This document shows, piece after piece, positions 1-13,508 of a stretch of 64,000 bases of DNA. The position numbers and the translations under genes are program-made. This DNA is from Fonsecaea monophora (Eukaryota > Ascomycota > Eurotiomycetes > Chaetothyriales > Herpotrichiellaceae): assembly GCF_001642475.1 (NCBI RefSeq), contig NW_019173985.1, positions 162,176-226,175 of the forward strand, read 5' to 3'. Position 1 is the first letter of the stretch. Each line of letters opens with the position of its first letter. Below the pieces are notes generated by a model. That model saw nothing but the letters and a program-made list of their open reading frames with translations. It was not told the origin of the DNA and made no database searches.

Positions 1-1
1 G

Positions 2-3000
2 GAGACCAGTGGGTCCAAGGCAACCGACCAAGACGAAGGTGCCCAAAGTCAACCAAACGAAGACAGCACAGTGGATGGCACGCAGCCAGCAGCCAGCGTT
101 GAAAACGCGCCAAATCCCAACGAAGAGGGTAGCAAAGGCAAGGTGCCCGAATTGAAGCCTCCAACTGTCGAGCATCCGGATGGAGTCATTCACTTCATTC
201 TATCTGAATTGTTGAATTACAAGGATGTTGAGGATAAAGATCCCCCTGCCCAGGTTTCGGGCACTCCAACTGTGAATGGAACGTCAAATCTTAACCAACA
301 CACCGTTACAGCAAGTTCGTCTGAAGGCCCTGCCATTGACGGTTCGCAGCCGAAATCTGAGAAGGCAAAGTTCAAGCCCGAGGAGCACCCAATCTTTTCC
401 TACCGCTGTTTCTTGATGTACAATCTGACCGAACTTCTGCACTCTTATAACCGCGCAAAGATTGAGTTCATCAATTTCTCTCGCAAGGCTGACCCAATGG
501 CGGGTACGCCATCGAAGCCACGTTCTGGGATTCTCAACTACTTCCTCACCGGACTGATTCCATCCTGTTATGTGGACAAGGAAGATTCTCTCCAATTCAA
601 GAAGAAATTGCTCACAAGTGATTGGGCTATCCGAGTGATTGTTGCCCTGTGTTCTAAGACAGGGGAAGCGGGTATGACTGTTACTGCGCAACGATACTCC
701 ACACAGCCACAAATCGAGGACGTTGACGACGAACCAGACCTGACATTCGTGCGCCGCTTTGTCCTCGAGCACGCCATCAAAGCGTACAAGGATGCCATTT
801 CTTCGAACGAACCACTTCAGATGAAGTACAGTCGATTGCTGTGTCTCGCTGACATGTTCAATCGTCTCTTGACAAAGCCCTCCGTCCCAGAAGGCTCTGC
901 TGGCTCCCAGAATACTTCCTACAAAGTCCTTTCCAGGATGATGTTTGAGAAGAATCTTATCTCAGTCTTGACCAGTTCGCTCACAGAAATCGATCTTGCA
1001 TACCCTGGCTCCAAGAGAGTGATTAAGTTCATCCTGCGCCCACTACAGGAGCTCACCACATTAGCAACCCAACTAAGCGTCACGTCGCCGGACCTTTTGA
1101 ACTCCGTGGTGGGAAACATGCCTGAAGACGTCATTTCGTCTGCCTCGTCGGTATCGGATGTTGATGAAGAGCGGGAAGAAACACCTGATCTTTTCCGAAA
1201 TTCTGCGCTCGGTTTGCTGGATCCTAATCGGGATCCTGGCTCGGACTCTGCGACGGATGAAGAAGATGAAGACGAGGAGATGTATGACGATGCGTATGAG
1301 GACGAAATGGAGTACGATGACGGCATGGTTGCCGGTCCGAACGACGACGAAGCAGTCAGCGATGAAGAAGAAGGTGAAATGGGGCCAGATGGTGAAATAG
1401 AGGGCCTTCCAGGTGATGTACCAATGGACATCGAATTCGTTGTGAACGATCCTCACATGGATGTCGACTCAGATGAAGATGAAGATGATGAGGATGACGA
1501 CGAGTCCGACGAAGACGACGAGGACGACGACGATGACGACGACGGCGAAGACTTTGAAATTGGTGAAGACGACGATGCCGGTGAAATCAACGCTGATGAC
1601 GAAAACAACAGTCTCAATGAAGGGCCCGAGGACGAGGAAGGCGAATGGGAAGACGAAGATGAAGACGAAGACGACGACGATGACGGCGATGAGGCAGAAA
1701 ATGCTGGTGGACGACATCGCATCGCTGGGTTCGATCACGATGAGTTTTCCTTCCCTGGAGGTATGATGCCCGTTGCTGTAGTACAGGGTCACGACAATGG
1801 CCCGCCCGCGTCGGCAGGTGTCCTCAGCAACTTGCTTCGGGTCTTGGGTGACCACGACCTTGATGGTTCGATGGGCGATCGGTCAGAAGATAGGTCTCCG
1901 CCACTCAGGATAACCGCCCGTCGTAGTCGTCCTTCAATCGATCCAGGCGTCGTTCCACCTCCAGGAATAACTTTTCCAGAGGAAGAGGACGATGATGATG
2001 AGGACGAGGACGACGAGGACGAAGACGATGAAGATGGCGACGATATGGACGAGAATGACGGATTGGAGTACGGTGACTTTGATCACTTACTTGGTGGTGC
2101 CCGTGAGATCATCGACCACACCCATTTGACATGGGACCATCCGCCTCTTATGCGGCGGCATCGTCCACTTGCTGGCTCGGTCTGGAATTCCCTTACTAGG
2201 CGGATTGAAGGCCGTGACGATCTGAATCCACCAGGCCGCTCGGGCCGTATATCGGGACATGTGAGGTCTGGCGATGATGGCACAAACCCTCTGTTACGAA
2301 GGCCTCAACCAGAGTCTCGACAGAGAACAGAGCACCTTGGTACCAGCATTTTCTTCCCGTCCGCGATGCAGATACCAGGGATCCCTCCCTTCCATCAACC
2401 TATTCAAGCAACCCTCCATGCGGTTGATCCACGCGGAATAGGCGGACATGGAGCTGTACTTGACGCCATTTTCTCGGCTCTTCAGCGTGGCGAGATAGGC
2501 GAAGGACAGGTTCGGCTTCGCATTCCCGCTCCTCTTACAGATTTCCGCGATCCCTGGCGATCATCTGGGTGGGATCCCCGCCATCACCGTCATGCTTCCC
2601 GCGAAGACTCCCAGCGCGGTAACAACTTTGTTCCCTCACCGACTATGGCACGTTGGCAAGAGGAAGTACGACTTCTCTATGGCACTACCTATATAGAGAA
2701 GATCCAGAGGGTTCAATTGTGGCTCATGTCGGTCATGGTTCCCTTCGCTCAGCAAGAGGAAAAAGAACTCAAACGGAAGCGAGAACAGGAGCAGAAGGCA
2801 GAACGGGAAGAAATGGAAAGATTGAAGGTGGAAGCAGAACGTCGCAAGAAAGAGGCTGAGGAACGCGAAGAAGAGCGTTTGCGGGTTGAGGCCGAAATCG
2901 CTGCAGCTGTCGAAGCTGATGCCCAAGAAGAGGATGTTGAGCATGAAGTTGGTGACACTGTTCCTATGGAGGATGTACAAGATACGGAAGTATCGAACGC

Positions 3001-6000
3001 GCAAGAAACCCCTGACAACGCGGCTTCGACTTCGACAACGACTGAAGCGCAGCCGCGTGTTTTCACTACCATTCGAGGCCGGCAAATCGACATCACAGGG
3101 CTTGCGATTGATATTGAGTATTTGGAAGCCCTACCAGAAGAACTCCGCGAAGAGGTCATCATGCAGCAGTATGCTACTCGCCGTGAAGAAGCTCGTCAAG
3201 AAGGGGCTAGTACGTCTGGCATTGATCCAGACTTCCTCAACGCTCTCCCAGAAGAGATCCGAGAAGAGATACGGCAACAGGAAGCCCATGCACAACGCCG
3301 ACGGGAGCGTGAAGAAGCTCGCAGACAAGCTGCAGCCAACGGAGGACACGCGCAGGCGGAAGACATGGACAACGATAACTTCTTGGCCACCCTTGATCCT
3401 GCATTCCGTCGTGTGATATTAGCAGAACAGCCCCCGGAGGTCTTGCGTCAGCTTGATCCTCGTCACGCTGCAGAAGGTCGGGCACATGCCAGACGTCTGT
3501 ATCAATATGTCCGGAATGATGGAGACGGGCGTGACGATCGACACGGCGAAGACGCAGGTCAACGCGACGGCAAGCGGCAGATTATTCAGATGGTTGAGAA
3601 GTCTGGAGTGGCAACTTTGTTGCGACTCATGTTCTTACCACAACAAGGTTCGCTTCGCACAAATCTATGGCATGTCCTACGCAATATCTGCGGCAACCGA
3701 CAAACTCGATCCGAAGTCGTCAATCTCTTACTCCTCATTCTCAAAGAAGGTTCAACGGATGTGTCGGCTGTTGAGCGCAGTCTAGCCAATTTATCCTTGA
3801 GAGCAAAAGCCACTGTTGGCCAGAAGACGCCTCAGCCACTCAAACGTACGCTCTCGCTGCAGCCTGCAGGTGGCATTAGCAATGAGGTCACCCCTCTTGT
3901 GGTCGTGCAGCAGTGTCTTTCCGCCCTGAGACAGCTTTGCCAGAGCAATTACCACACTCGGACTATCTTTATCCGGGAAAGTGACGCCAGTCTGGCCTCC
4001 AAGAAGGGTAAAGGAAAAGCCAAGGAGGTCAAGGCAGCCAGATATCCTATCAACGATCTAATCAGCCTCCTCGACCGCAAACTGATCGTGGAAAGTTCGT
4101 CGTGCCTTCAATCACTTGCTGAGCTTTTATCGGCCGTGACTCAGCCTTTGCCGAATCTTTTGAAGAAGGACAAGGAGAAGGTCGCCGACGAAGAGAAGCC
4201 GACTGAGCCTGAGGGCAGGACCACAGAGGAAGCAATTTCCGCCAGTGCATCGACTGAAGCAGCTCAACCAGCTCGAATAGATGCCGATGTCGAGATTCAA
4301 GATGCTCCGGCTCCTGTTGCTACCAACGAAGCGACTGAAGCTTCTGCAAGTGTGGCTGAACAACCCGAGACTGCTGAGACTGGCACGAATGACAATGCAG
4401 AAATTAGCAATGACGACTTGACGACCGAAGGCGCCAAATCAAAGAAGGCTTTCGAACCGCCCGAGGTTTCAGAACACAATTTACAACTCGTTGTGAGCAT
4501 CTTCGTTGCTCCGGAATGCAATAGCGACACGTTCCACTCTACCTTGGAGACGCTGTCGAGCCTGTCATGCATTCCCGGTACCTCGGCCGTCTTTAGCAAG
4601 GAGTTGATTCATCACATCAAAGAACTTTCGGAATCCATCTGCAAAGACCTAGAGGAGCTGATTCCACAACTCAAAGAAGCGCAGTCGATCACTGACCTCC
4701 ACGTGCTCTCGTCGACAAAATTCTCCCATGGTGGTTCCGACCAAGTCAAGCTATTGCGAGTTCTCCAGGCATTGGACTATCTATCCGCGCCTAAGGCGGA
4801 GAATGAAGAACCCGAGGGAAATGCGGTGGCAAAGAGCATCCTTACTTCTTCGTACGAAAGCCTTGCACTTAGACCGCTGTGGAGCAAACTGAGTGAATGT
4901 TTAACAACGGTCCGCGAAAAGGACAACATTACCACCTTTGCTACAATATTGCTTCCACTCATCGAGTCGTTGATGGTGGTCTGTAAGAATACCTCACTCA
5001 AAGACTCTGTTCTGGCTCGCCAGATCAGAGAACAGGTACCTGGAAGTCCTGCGCCGGAGGCTATGGATGACCTCCAAGAACTGTTTTTCAACTTCACAAC
5101 CGAGCATCGGAAGATCCTCAACGATATCATCCGCCAATCTCCCAAGTTGATGCAAGGAAACGGAAGCTTCAGCCTCTTGGTTAAGAACCCCAAAGTCCTC
5201 GACTTTGACAACAAGCGAGCCTACTTTACCAAGCAGATTCACTCTAGATTGCACCAGCAACGTCATATTCAACCCCCTCTACAGCTCAACGTCCGCCGCA
5301 GCCAAGTGTTTCTCGATTCTTACAAGGCCTTGTACTACAAATCCGCCGAGGAGATGAAATATGGTAAACTCAATATTCGTTTCAACGGCGAAGAAGGCGT
5401 TGATGCAGGTGGTGTCACTCGAGAATGGTTTCAAGTTCTTGCTCGAGGCATGTTCAATCCAGATTGGGCCTTGTGGCAACCTGTGGCAGCCGATCGCACC
5501 ACATTCCACCCTAACCCGCTCAGTTGGATCAATGGTGAACACCTTCTTTACTTCAAATTCATCGGACGCATCATTGGAAAGGCCTTGCACGAGGGCCGTG
5601 TTCTTGATTGTCACTTCAGCCGGGCTGTTTATAAGCGACTTCTTGGGAAGGAACCTAATTTGAAAGATCTCGAGTCTATGGATCTTGACTACTACAAGAG
5701 TTTGGTGTGGATTCTGGAGAACGACATCACCGACGTCATCACCGAAGACTTCTCTGTGGTTGAAGAGCAATTTGGCGAGGAAAAGATTGTGGACCTTGTT
5801 CCGAATGGCCGCAATATCCCCGTGACGGAGGAGAACAAGAGAGAATACGTCAATGCCCAAGTTCGGTATCGCCTCACCACATCAGTAAAGGAGCAGCTTG
5901 AGAATTTCGTCAAAGGTTTCCATGATATCATCCCAGCAGAGCTCATCGCCATCTTCGACGAACAGGAACTCGAATTGCTCATCTCTGGATTGCCAGAGAT

Positions 6001-6413
6001 CGATGTGGACGATTGGAGAGCCCATACCGAATACCACAACTACAATGCCAACAGTCCTCAAGTTACATGGTTCTGGCGCATTGTCCGCGGTATGAGCAAC
6101 GAAGAACGGGCGAAATTGTTACAATTCGTCACTGGCACCAGCAAAGTTCCTCTCAACGGCTTCAAGGACCTTGAAGGCATGCAAGGGAATACGTTGTTCA
6201 GTATTCACAAGTAAGTTTGTCACATACCCTGTCAGGCTTTTGCACAGATGCTAACGATACTACCACTATAGGGATCCAAGTCAATCTCGCTTACCGACGA
6301 GTCACACTTGTTTCAATCAGCTGGACTTGCCTGCTTACGATGACTATGATACTCTCAAGAACAACTTGATGACGGCAATTGATCTCGGCGCTGATTATTT
6401 CGGTTTCGCATGA
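2..6413 (+). CDS. TOM1: HECT-type E3 ubiquitin ligase, TOM1/HUWE1 family (5' partial)
   Basis: Very large ubiquitin ligase that transfers ubiquitin through a C-terminal HECT cysteine; family roles include nuclear protein quality control, mRNA export and histone turnover. The reading frame is open from base 2, so the gene starts upstream; the first apparent start at 71 is a GTG inside the gene. Visible order: a helical region, long Asp/Glu tracts (about 1240-1700 and 1980-2060), a charged coiled coil near 2750-2900, ubiquitin-binding-like segments of the DUF4414 type with repeated ALPEE(I/L)REE motifs near 3120-3290, and the HECT domain from about 5200. One intron (6211-6271, branch-like GCTAAC) splits a Lys codon. 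The short last exon holds the catalytic Cys in SHTCFNQLDLP (codon 6309-6311) and ends GADYFGFA. About 2095 residues are visible, roughly half the usual family length. Identification is firm. Confidence 0.95.
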
Positions 6414-7227
6414 TCGTTCGGAACATGCTCGGTGTGACATGCACAAGGCAAAGACATGCCTGTAACGGATTGTAATGGAGACAGGTTGGGGGAGTGATAC
6501 GCGAGGAATTTCTGCGGTTTCTTTCTTTTCTTAGAGTGAGCTGTGATGTCTACAGGGCACCATCATAAAGACGTCGCGTCGTTCGGGCTGCTGTGGAGAT
6601 GCGGACAAAATGGACGGAGAACTTGCGGCGACGACAACGGCTGGATCAACAAGGAGTTTGAACAGCAACTCAGTAATGATCTGGGCTTGGTCTGAGATGT
6701 GCAGATCTCAGATGCCCGGTCCAGATCATCTCTAGAGAACCAATGCATAGATAGGTATTAGTTTGGCTGATAAAAAGCATCGTTCAATAACTGCTACTTG
6801 GATGTGCCGAATCGATCCATTCGTACATTTGCCCTGGAGGGAGTCAGATCTCGGTTTCTTTTTCAGCTGCATCAGTGCCTCTTGTTTCGATTGTGAACTG
6901 CGAAAGGCTCAAGTTCTCCCATAATTGTGTTTTTTTGATCCACAGAAGTCTGTAATGGAGAGTCCGGAATGACTTCCGCACTTGATTGTGTCTGGAACTC
7001 CCACGAGGCTGAATGTACGAGGCCATCCTACTCACCAATCATCTTGTGCCCCTCGGATATATTTTGCCAAGATATGACCTTTCCACTTTTGGCAAGCCCA
7101 CACTTCGAACTTCCACATTTTCGAGTTGCAGATTGATTGCACTTTCCCGTGCCCTACGCTTTCTCCTTCACATCACTCTCTACCTTGTACTTCTTTCAAT
7201 TCAAGCACCTCTTCCTCAAACGACAAA
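6414..7227. other. Intergenic: TOM1 3' flank and RPL8 promoter
   Basis: No supported gene. The left part is the 3' untranslated side of the ubiquitin ligase. The right part must hold the RPL8 promoter and leader, with a pyrimidine-rich stretch (CTTTC, CTTC, TCTCTACC) over about 7135-7225, as is common upstream of fungal ribosomal protein genes. Small open frames on both strands here lack any recognisable domain. Confidence 0.6.
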
Positions 7228-8594
7228 ATGGTAAGCTGAACCATCGTCTCTGCCCTCCGCCGCTATAGCACAACCTGCACATCAAGTTCCACCCTCGTGG
7301 ATCGGGTGCTGCTCGATGTGTAAAAATTTCCGCCAGAATTTGCGCGGGGACATCGTGAGCGTGTGAAGCAGCCCAGCGTCCTGACCTCTTAACTGATGGC
7401 GCGGACAATGGACACACGAGTCTCGCCTGTCCCTTTGCTGCATTCTCGGTGATGACTCCGGCTGGGGAAGGAGAATCTCAGACGCAGCTAGCCACTGCTC
7501 TGAGGTTCCCTTCTCCTTAGAGTTGAAAGAAAACTTTTGTGTCAGTCGGAGGACATTTGCTGACGGTTTTCTTTGCTCAATGATAGCCACCAAAGGGGAA
7601 GAAACCCGCGCCTGCACCTTTCCCTCAAGGGAAAGCTGGTGCTAGCAAGAAGGCTGCCAAGGTACGTTGCAGATCTCCAGTGTTGTCTTCGGATCTTGTG
7701 TCTTTCACGACATTGGATGTGCTCTTCGGGAAGAGCGGATTGAGCTGACTTGCTGACCTGCGCCTCTGTAGAACCCTCTCCTCGAGAGACGTCCACGAAA
7801 CTTTGGCATCGGTCAAGATGTGCAGCCCAAGCGCAACCTGTCGCGCATGGTCAAGTACGAATTTCCCAAGCGCTCCAGCTACAATTGTAGAAGTGTCTGA
7901 CATGTTTGTAGATGGCCAGAGTACGTCCGCCTCCAACGCCAGAAGAAGATCTTGAACATGCGCCTCAAGGTGCCACCTGCGATCGCCCAGTTCCAGCACA
8001 CCCTCGATCGAAATACCGCGGCACAGACCTTCAAGCTACTCAACAAGTACCGTCCTGAAACCAAGGCACAGAAGAAAGAGAGACTGCACCAGGAGGCGAC
8101 CGCCGTCCAGGAGGGCAAGAAGAAGGAGGACGTGAGCAAGGTGAGCAGCGTTTACAATACCTTCCAAGACCAACAGCATACTCATATCACAGCAGAAACC
8201 CTACACAGTCAAATACGGCCTCAACCACGTTGTCGGTCTTATTGAAGCCAAGAAGGCATCCCTCGTGCTGATCCCTAATGATGTGGACCCCATCGAACTT
8301 GTCGTCTTCCTCCCTGCCCTCTGCCGGAAGATGGGCATCCCATACGCCATCATCAAGGGCAAGGCTCGCCTTGGCACCGTCGTGCACAAGAAGACTGCCG
8401 CCGTGCTGGCTCTGGCCGAGGTCAAGAGCGAGGACAAGTCGGAGCTGTCCAAGTTGGTCAACGCCATCAACGAGGGCTACACCAACAAGTACGAGGAACA
8501 CAGAAGACACTGGGGTGGTGGAATCATGGGTGTCAAAGCTGTTGCACGGATGGATAAGAAGAGGAAGGCTGTTGAGAGCGCCATCAAGATCTAA
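7228..8594 (+). CDS. RPL8: 60S ribosomal protein eL8 (L8/L7a)
   Basis: Structural protein of the large cytosolic ribosomal subunit, binding 25S rRNA. Five exons were reconstructed: 7228-7230, 7587-7661, 7772-7854, 7912-8140 and 8196-8594, all with GT-AG borders and consistent phase. The first exon is only the ATG, followed by a 356-base intron, a layout frequent in fungal ribosomal protein genes. The product is about 262 residues, the usual length. It begins MPPKGKKPAPAPFPQGKAG and has the highly conserved core NFGIGQDVQPKRNLSRMV, followed by LKVPPAIAQFQHTLDRNTA, LIPNDVDPIELVVFLPALC and the eL8/L30e-type RNA-binding fold, ending AVESAIKI. It should be strongly expressed; codon choice is biased to C-ending codons relative to the neighbours. 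Convergent with the STU2 gene downstream. Confidence 0.96.
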
Positions 8595-9760
8595 GCCCGC
8601 TCCAGACATCTCCTTTTCCTCGACTCTTTCTTCCCAGTGACCCACCTCTGGGAGAACGTCGAGGGAAGCTCCTCAAGAAATGAAGGCCCTTTGACGGTTC
8701 AAGTGATTGTCATGATCATGTCAATCAGTACGATGGTGGGCCAAGCTTGCCACTGGCCACTCGAGGTGACGAATTACATGTTGGGAGGAGATGGATGCCA
8801 ACGCCAATGCACGGAACATATCCCTACGGTCTGGTCTGTCACTGCTCAAACGATTATGAACAGGAGCCAGGGAGTTTCAAGCGCAGTGCTCATGGACTCT
8901 CCTGCCGGTCAAACTGTGCGTGCATGCCAGTGATTTACGTATCTACTCTCTAATCAGGTGTTCGCTGCATCACCCAGTCGGACAGTTTATGGTCATGGTC
9001 ATGGTCACGGGTAGTCGGGAACACACACACACCCACCATCACGATCACGATCAAACCAAAAGTCTCATAAAATGAAGAAACATTGAAAACTGCAAATCCT
9101 GCCTTGTCCCGTCCTGTCCTGTCCTATCTTATCCTCCACCCATTAATTCCAGAAGTACTTAAGTACCCTTAGTGACCCTTTTACTTTGGTCTATTTCCCC
9201 GTCCCTGCTCCTGTCCTGCTGCCCTCTACCAAGGTCAGTTAGTACCTTACCTTACCTGGTGTGCACTTCCATGACCGGCGTACTTGTACTGAGTACTAGG
9301 TAGGTAGGTACCATACATTGTCAAAATCAAGGGCACAAGATGCACTCGTCGTGGCTGGGTTATAAGTTTAATTTCTGGTTCAGCTCGATCTTTCCTCTGA
9401 GAGACATCCGCACGGCTACATACAATGCCAATTAATCCTGCCTCTACCGAGAGACCTCCAAATTGGCAAGCTGCAGTACAACCCTCTGAAATGAAGACGC
9501 CGCTCGTCAACACCTGGGAGAGACTAGCAAAAACTCCTCAGCCGTCCAGAGCATGACAATAAATGCAGACTCTGTACATTACATGAATCGAATTTCCAAT
9601 GTCAACACCGCCGTGGTCGCGTCATGACCTGCCATCTACATAGGCGTAACACCCAAAAGCCCCAAGGAAAACAATGATGGAAGCGCTCGCTTGCTTCGTC
9701 GTCGGTACAGTGCTCCATATCAGCAAAGTCGGTCCACATTCCATTGCGCATGATAGCTAT
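8595..9760. other. Intergenic between convergent RPL8 and STU2
   Basis: Convergent 3' flanks with no supported gene. It holds simple-sequence stretches: a short TCATGG repeat near 8990, CACACACACACC near 9025, tandem TGTCC units at about 9105-9126 and GTAG units near 9298-9312. Open frames here are short and low in complexity. Confidence 0.6.
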
Positions 9761-12698
9761 TCAATGCCGTGACAAGCCCTGTCGTGCCTAGGGAGGTACA
9801 TGTCAGTCACAGGCACATCTCATTCGTCAAATGGGGAGGGGAACTTACCTTCATAGCTTCAATCCTCGCTTTCAACTGGCTCGTCACTTCCGCTGCTCGC
9901 TTCCAATTCTCCTCCGGCCTATTTCCAGACTCCCTAGGTCCAGCCCCTGTCGAAAGTCCAGAGTCACTAGCTTCTCTGCTCATAGAGTATGCAGGTGTAT
10001 ACCCGGATCGCTGTGGACTCATCCTTCCACTAGTTCCGTTTGACACCATGGGAGGGCTGATTTTTCTTCTTGTTCCGCCCAATGTGTCGATTCCAAGCCC
10101 ATTGTTCTCTTTTTCTTCGCTGGGACTGAGATCAAGACGGTTACCATGAGATGTGTATCCACTCTGCGGTCTGGGTTTCGCGCTGCTGGCTTGCGACTGT
10201 GCACGACCACTCTGTGTGCTGGCTGAGCTTCCGGTCCGATGTAAAGCAGTGCTGGCAGGTCGTGCTGCATGGACATTTCCGTTCGCCTGGTATCGATTGT
10301 TCAACGAAGGGTCTTCGTATATGGCTCCAGCTCCACTGTCGCCGCCAAAGTTGGAGGCTTCGTCTAGTGCACGGCCACGAATCATGTCCTCTCGTTCTCG
10401 ACCAATACTCTCACGCCCAAGTCGGGACACCTCTCGCTTATACCGCTCGCTTTCTTTCCGGATACTCTCAATCTCTGCTTTCAGAACATCACATTCGCCT
10501 CGCGCCCGTACCAGCTGTGTCTCTTTGGCTTTGATCTGCAAAACGTCGCGTGTATGATCCTCGATCAGCTGTGCATTCTGGTTTTGAAGTTCTGATATTT
10601 CAGCCGTGAGTTTGGCATTGCTGCTTCGAAGACTGTCATTCAAGCCTGCGAGTCTTTCTTTTTCAGCACGTAGTTCTTCTAGTTCTGCCCGCTCCACTAC
10701 TGAAAGGGCGTTTGAGGCTGATGTTGTCGACGGAGGCGAAAGTGGAGCGGCAGTCGGTCTGGCCAACGAGCGCCCAGCGAGTCCACCTCGGCCCATGCCA
10801 AATTTGGAAGGGGATGGCACTGCTGCTGCTGCTGCTGCTGTCTCTTCGTCGCCATCTGTGCTCACTGGTGGTGAGATGACTCGTCGCTGTGGACTTCCAG
10901 CACCAACCGAAAGACCACCAGGAGCAGGTTTCTTGAGCCCACCAAGTTTGAGACCAGCAGGCTGTGCTAGACCTGGTCGAGCAAGTCCGCCTGGTTTAGG
11001 AAGCGCTTTGGCCGTAGGTTTGGGTTGTAGAGGTGTGGCGTCCTCGACCAGAGCAGGTGCGGCTACTGGCGCTGGCTTTCTCCCACCAGGTGCGGGTTTC
11101 TTCGAACCTCCCACAACTTTCTTACCCACGGCGGAGGTCGCTTTAGCGGGCGCGGGAGCAGGCTTCGGCTTTTCTTTCGCTTTGACTTCGGCAGTCTCAA
11201 AGTACTCCTTGATCTTGGATTTTCGGATGTCGTCTAGTCCCTCTAGATAAGGATTCATCGCACGCTCACCGATGATCTTCATGAGTGTTCCAAGAATTTC
11301 AGCACCACCGGATCTGATGCTTTCGGTTGACTCTGTTAGGAGCTTCGTGGCTGCGTCGGCAATGCGTTTTTGCTCCTCTTTAGAAGGCACATCTCGGGTA
11401 GTCCGCAGGCATCTGACTAGAAATTTGATTGTTTCGCCTTTGACGTTGGGGTTTTTGTTGGGTAGAAACCCCAAAATGTCCTCAAGACAGTCGGTGAGAG
11501 AAGTTGCAGCAAAGACGGCGTCCAGCGCAGCTCCCAGAGCATCCGCCACGGTCTGCTTCTTTTCCTTGAATCTCTCCATCATTGGGGACATTATTGTCGA
11601 TCTGTATCTGGCAAAGGACTTCCTAAGACCCAACGCCAACTTCTCGACACAGTTGGCGGACACCGTCACGACAGCAATGTTGGCATCCTTCATACACTTT
11701 GCGAACACACGGACCAGATCATCAAAGGGCGCCTCTTTAATTTTTGTAGTGTTCAGAATAGCAAAGAGCGCATCAAGGGCATCTTTGCGTTCCTTCCACT
11801 TTGTCGAGCCTACCATTTCGTGGAAATCGGAGGGAATCTTCGAATAGACGTCGACCGGTTCGGCAAAGTCGAAAGCATTCATTTCGGGTTCCTCTTCCTC
11901 TTCGGCCACTTCACCATACTCATCGTCGCCACCGCTGGCTGCTGGAGCTGCTGTCGCCAAAGCGGCTTGCTGTGACCTCGTGAGGCGTTCCTGCTTCGGT
12001 GGTGGCTCTTCTTTGACTTTCTCAAACAACTTTTCCAGATCTTGTTGCTGAACCGGTTTCAATTCGCCCCAAAATGTGACCTTGATCGCCTCCTTGAGCC
12101 AGCGATACAACTCGACGGCCAGGTTTTGTGCTTCTGCTCTGACATTCTTATCCGCATGACCAAACACCTTGGGTAACACTTTCAAGACAGGTTTGGGTTC
12201 GACGATCTTAACGCCGTAGTTGTGGAAGATGGAGGTGAGTGCGTTGAGAGTTGCTGCTATGATCTTTGGTTGCTTGTGGGATAGGGCGGGCAATAGTTCT
12301 TCAATCACAGGGTCGGACTTGTCCAGCTCGACGTACAGCAGGATAGCCTCCAGCGCATTTGCTTTGGCCTGAGGCCTCGTGGATGACAATCCCTTCTCGT
12401 ATAGTGCCTGTAGGGTGAAGTTTCGTGACCGGACGGCAGCTTGTTGACCACCATACTTGAGGAATGCGCACAGTGCAGCCAGTCCATCTTGTTGAGCGGC
12501 GACGTTGGAATCGCCCGCAGCAGACTTCCAGAGACTCGGATCTTGTAAAAATGGTCGAAAGGCGGGGTCCGACTCGTCAGGTGTGAGTTCAAACACTTTT
12601 ACGGCAGCCTCATATCCCCCCTTGCGGGCTTTCCAATTCTTGTGCACGAATCTGTCGACCAAGGGCAGTTGCGAGAAATCTTCCTCTTGCTCAGCCAT
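9761..12698 (-). CDS. STU2: Microtubule polymerase, XMAP215/Dis1/Stu2 family (AlpA-like)
   Basis: Plus-end microtubule polymerase and spindle or spindle-pole-body factor that loads tubulin through TOG domains. The reading frame continues 30 codons upstream, but the conserved family start MAEQEEDFSQLPLVDRF places the ATG at 12696-12698. Main exon 9849-12698; a donor after RIEAMK (AAG, GTAAGT) and the acceptor CTCCCTAG lead to a 27-base last exon (9761-9787) ending ARQGLSRH. The product is 958 residues. Visible domains: TOG1 (about 10-230), an acidic linker, TOG2 (about 285-520, with KWKERKDALDAL), a long basic Ala/Pro/Lys/Gly-rich region (520-680), a coiled coil (about 690-790) and a Ser-rich tail with an SxxP-type plus-end segment. 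Two TOG domains are usual for fungi. Starts 810 bases from PAC1, transcribed the other way, so two microtubule genes share a promoter region. Confidence 0.93.
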
Positions 12699-13508
12699 GG
12701 TCGTAGGGGAGAAGATCCGTAACCTTGAGAAGAAGTTGGAGGAATGTTTCTTTCTCTTGGGACGTGCAAGCGGGCTATTTAAGAACATCAGTCACACGGA
12801 TCCATGCAAAGGCGGCGAAGGGAACAAGTTATTCAGATCAATGTGACTCGGGCGACAGTCACTCACCAAAGTTGTTATTGTTGTTTTGGCGGCATGCGGT
12901 CGGTGGTCTTCACAAACGACGGTGCAGTCGCGACTGTGGCGGTGGGGAATTGCGCAACTGCCTGTCAGGAAAATCCAAGATATGCGGCGCGTCGATGGCC
13001 TATTTTGAGAGGCGTTTGTCGAGGAGTGACACTGAGAAGTCAGTTATATGCGAGTGGTCGCAGGCGCGCGAAAAAGTGTCATGCGGGAAAAACCATGGTG
13101 TTGGCGTTGGTGTTGGAGATGCCGCTGCAGATGGGGTGAAGTTGGCAACACACAGAGTAAACATTGGCTTGTGCCTATGACAACACCACGACCAGGTTGG
13201 TTTGCCCTGCACCTCTTCCCTCCCACCATTCTTCACTGCATCTATCTGAATCCTACCACCACGTCTTCGCCCTCGAATGCTTCACTCCTTTACATCACAC
13301 CGAGCTGCAGTACCGGAGCAGATTTTGATTGTGGCTGCGGTAAACGGTCGATCCTTTTCAAACGCAACGAGATCAACGCAGCCAATTCTTGCCAAAAATC
13401 TACTCACCAAGAATTTATTCAGTTGAAGGTGCTGGTCTTATCGTCACATGAACTTCTAGACTTTGGGAGACAATTTGACAAGGGGCTGCAAGCCCAAATA
13501 CTGCAGCC
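12699..13508. promoter_or_regulatory. Shared divergent promoter region, STU2 and PAC1
   Basis: An 810-base gap between two divergent start codons, both for microtubule/dynein-pathway proteins. I see no confident TATA box; there are CT-rich leaders near 13190-13290. The conserved PAC1 start comes only after splicing, so the open frame at 13463 is not the start. Confidence 0.5.

Noticed and set aside
1453..1855. Ser- and Val/Ile-rich open frames opposite the acidic tracts
   Set aside because: They are mirror readings of GAC/GAT/GAA runs in the ubiquitin ligase gene and have no independent support.
7231..7586. Possible box C/D snoRNA in the first RPL8 intron (GTGATGA at 7449, CTGA at 7500 or 7560)
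   Set aside because: No terminal stem next to the boxes and no recognisable rRNA antisense element; the motifs are short enough to occur by chance.
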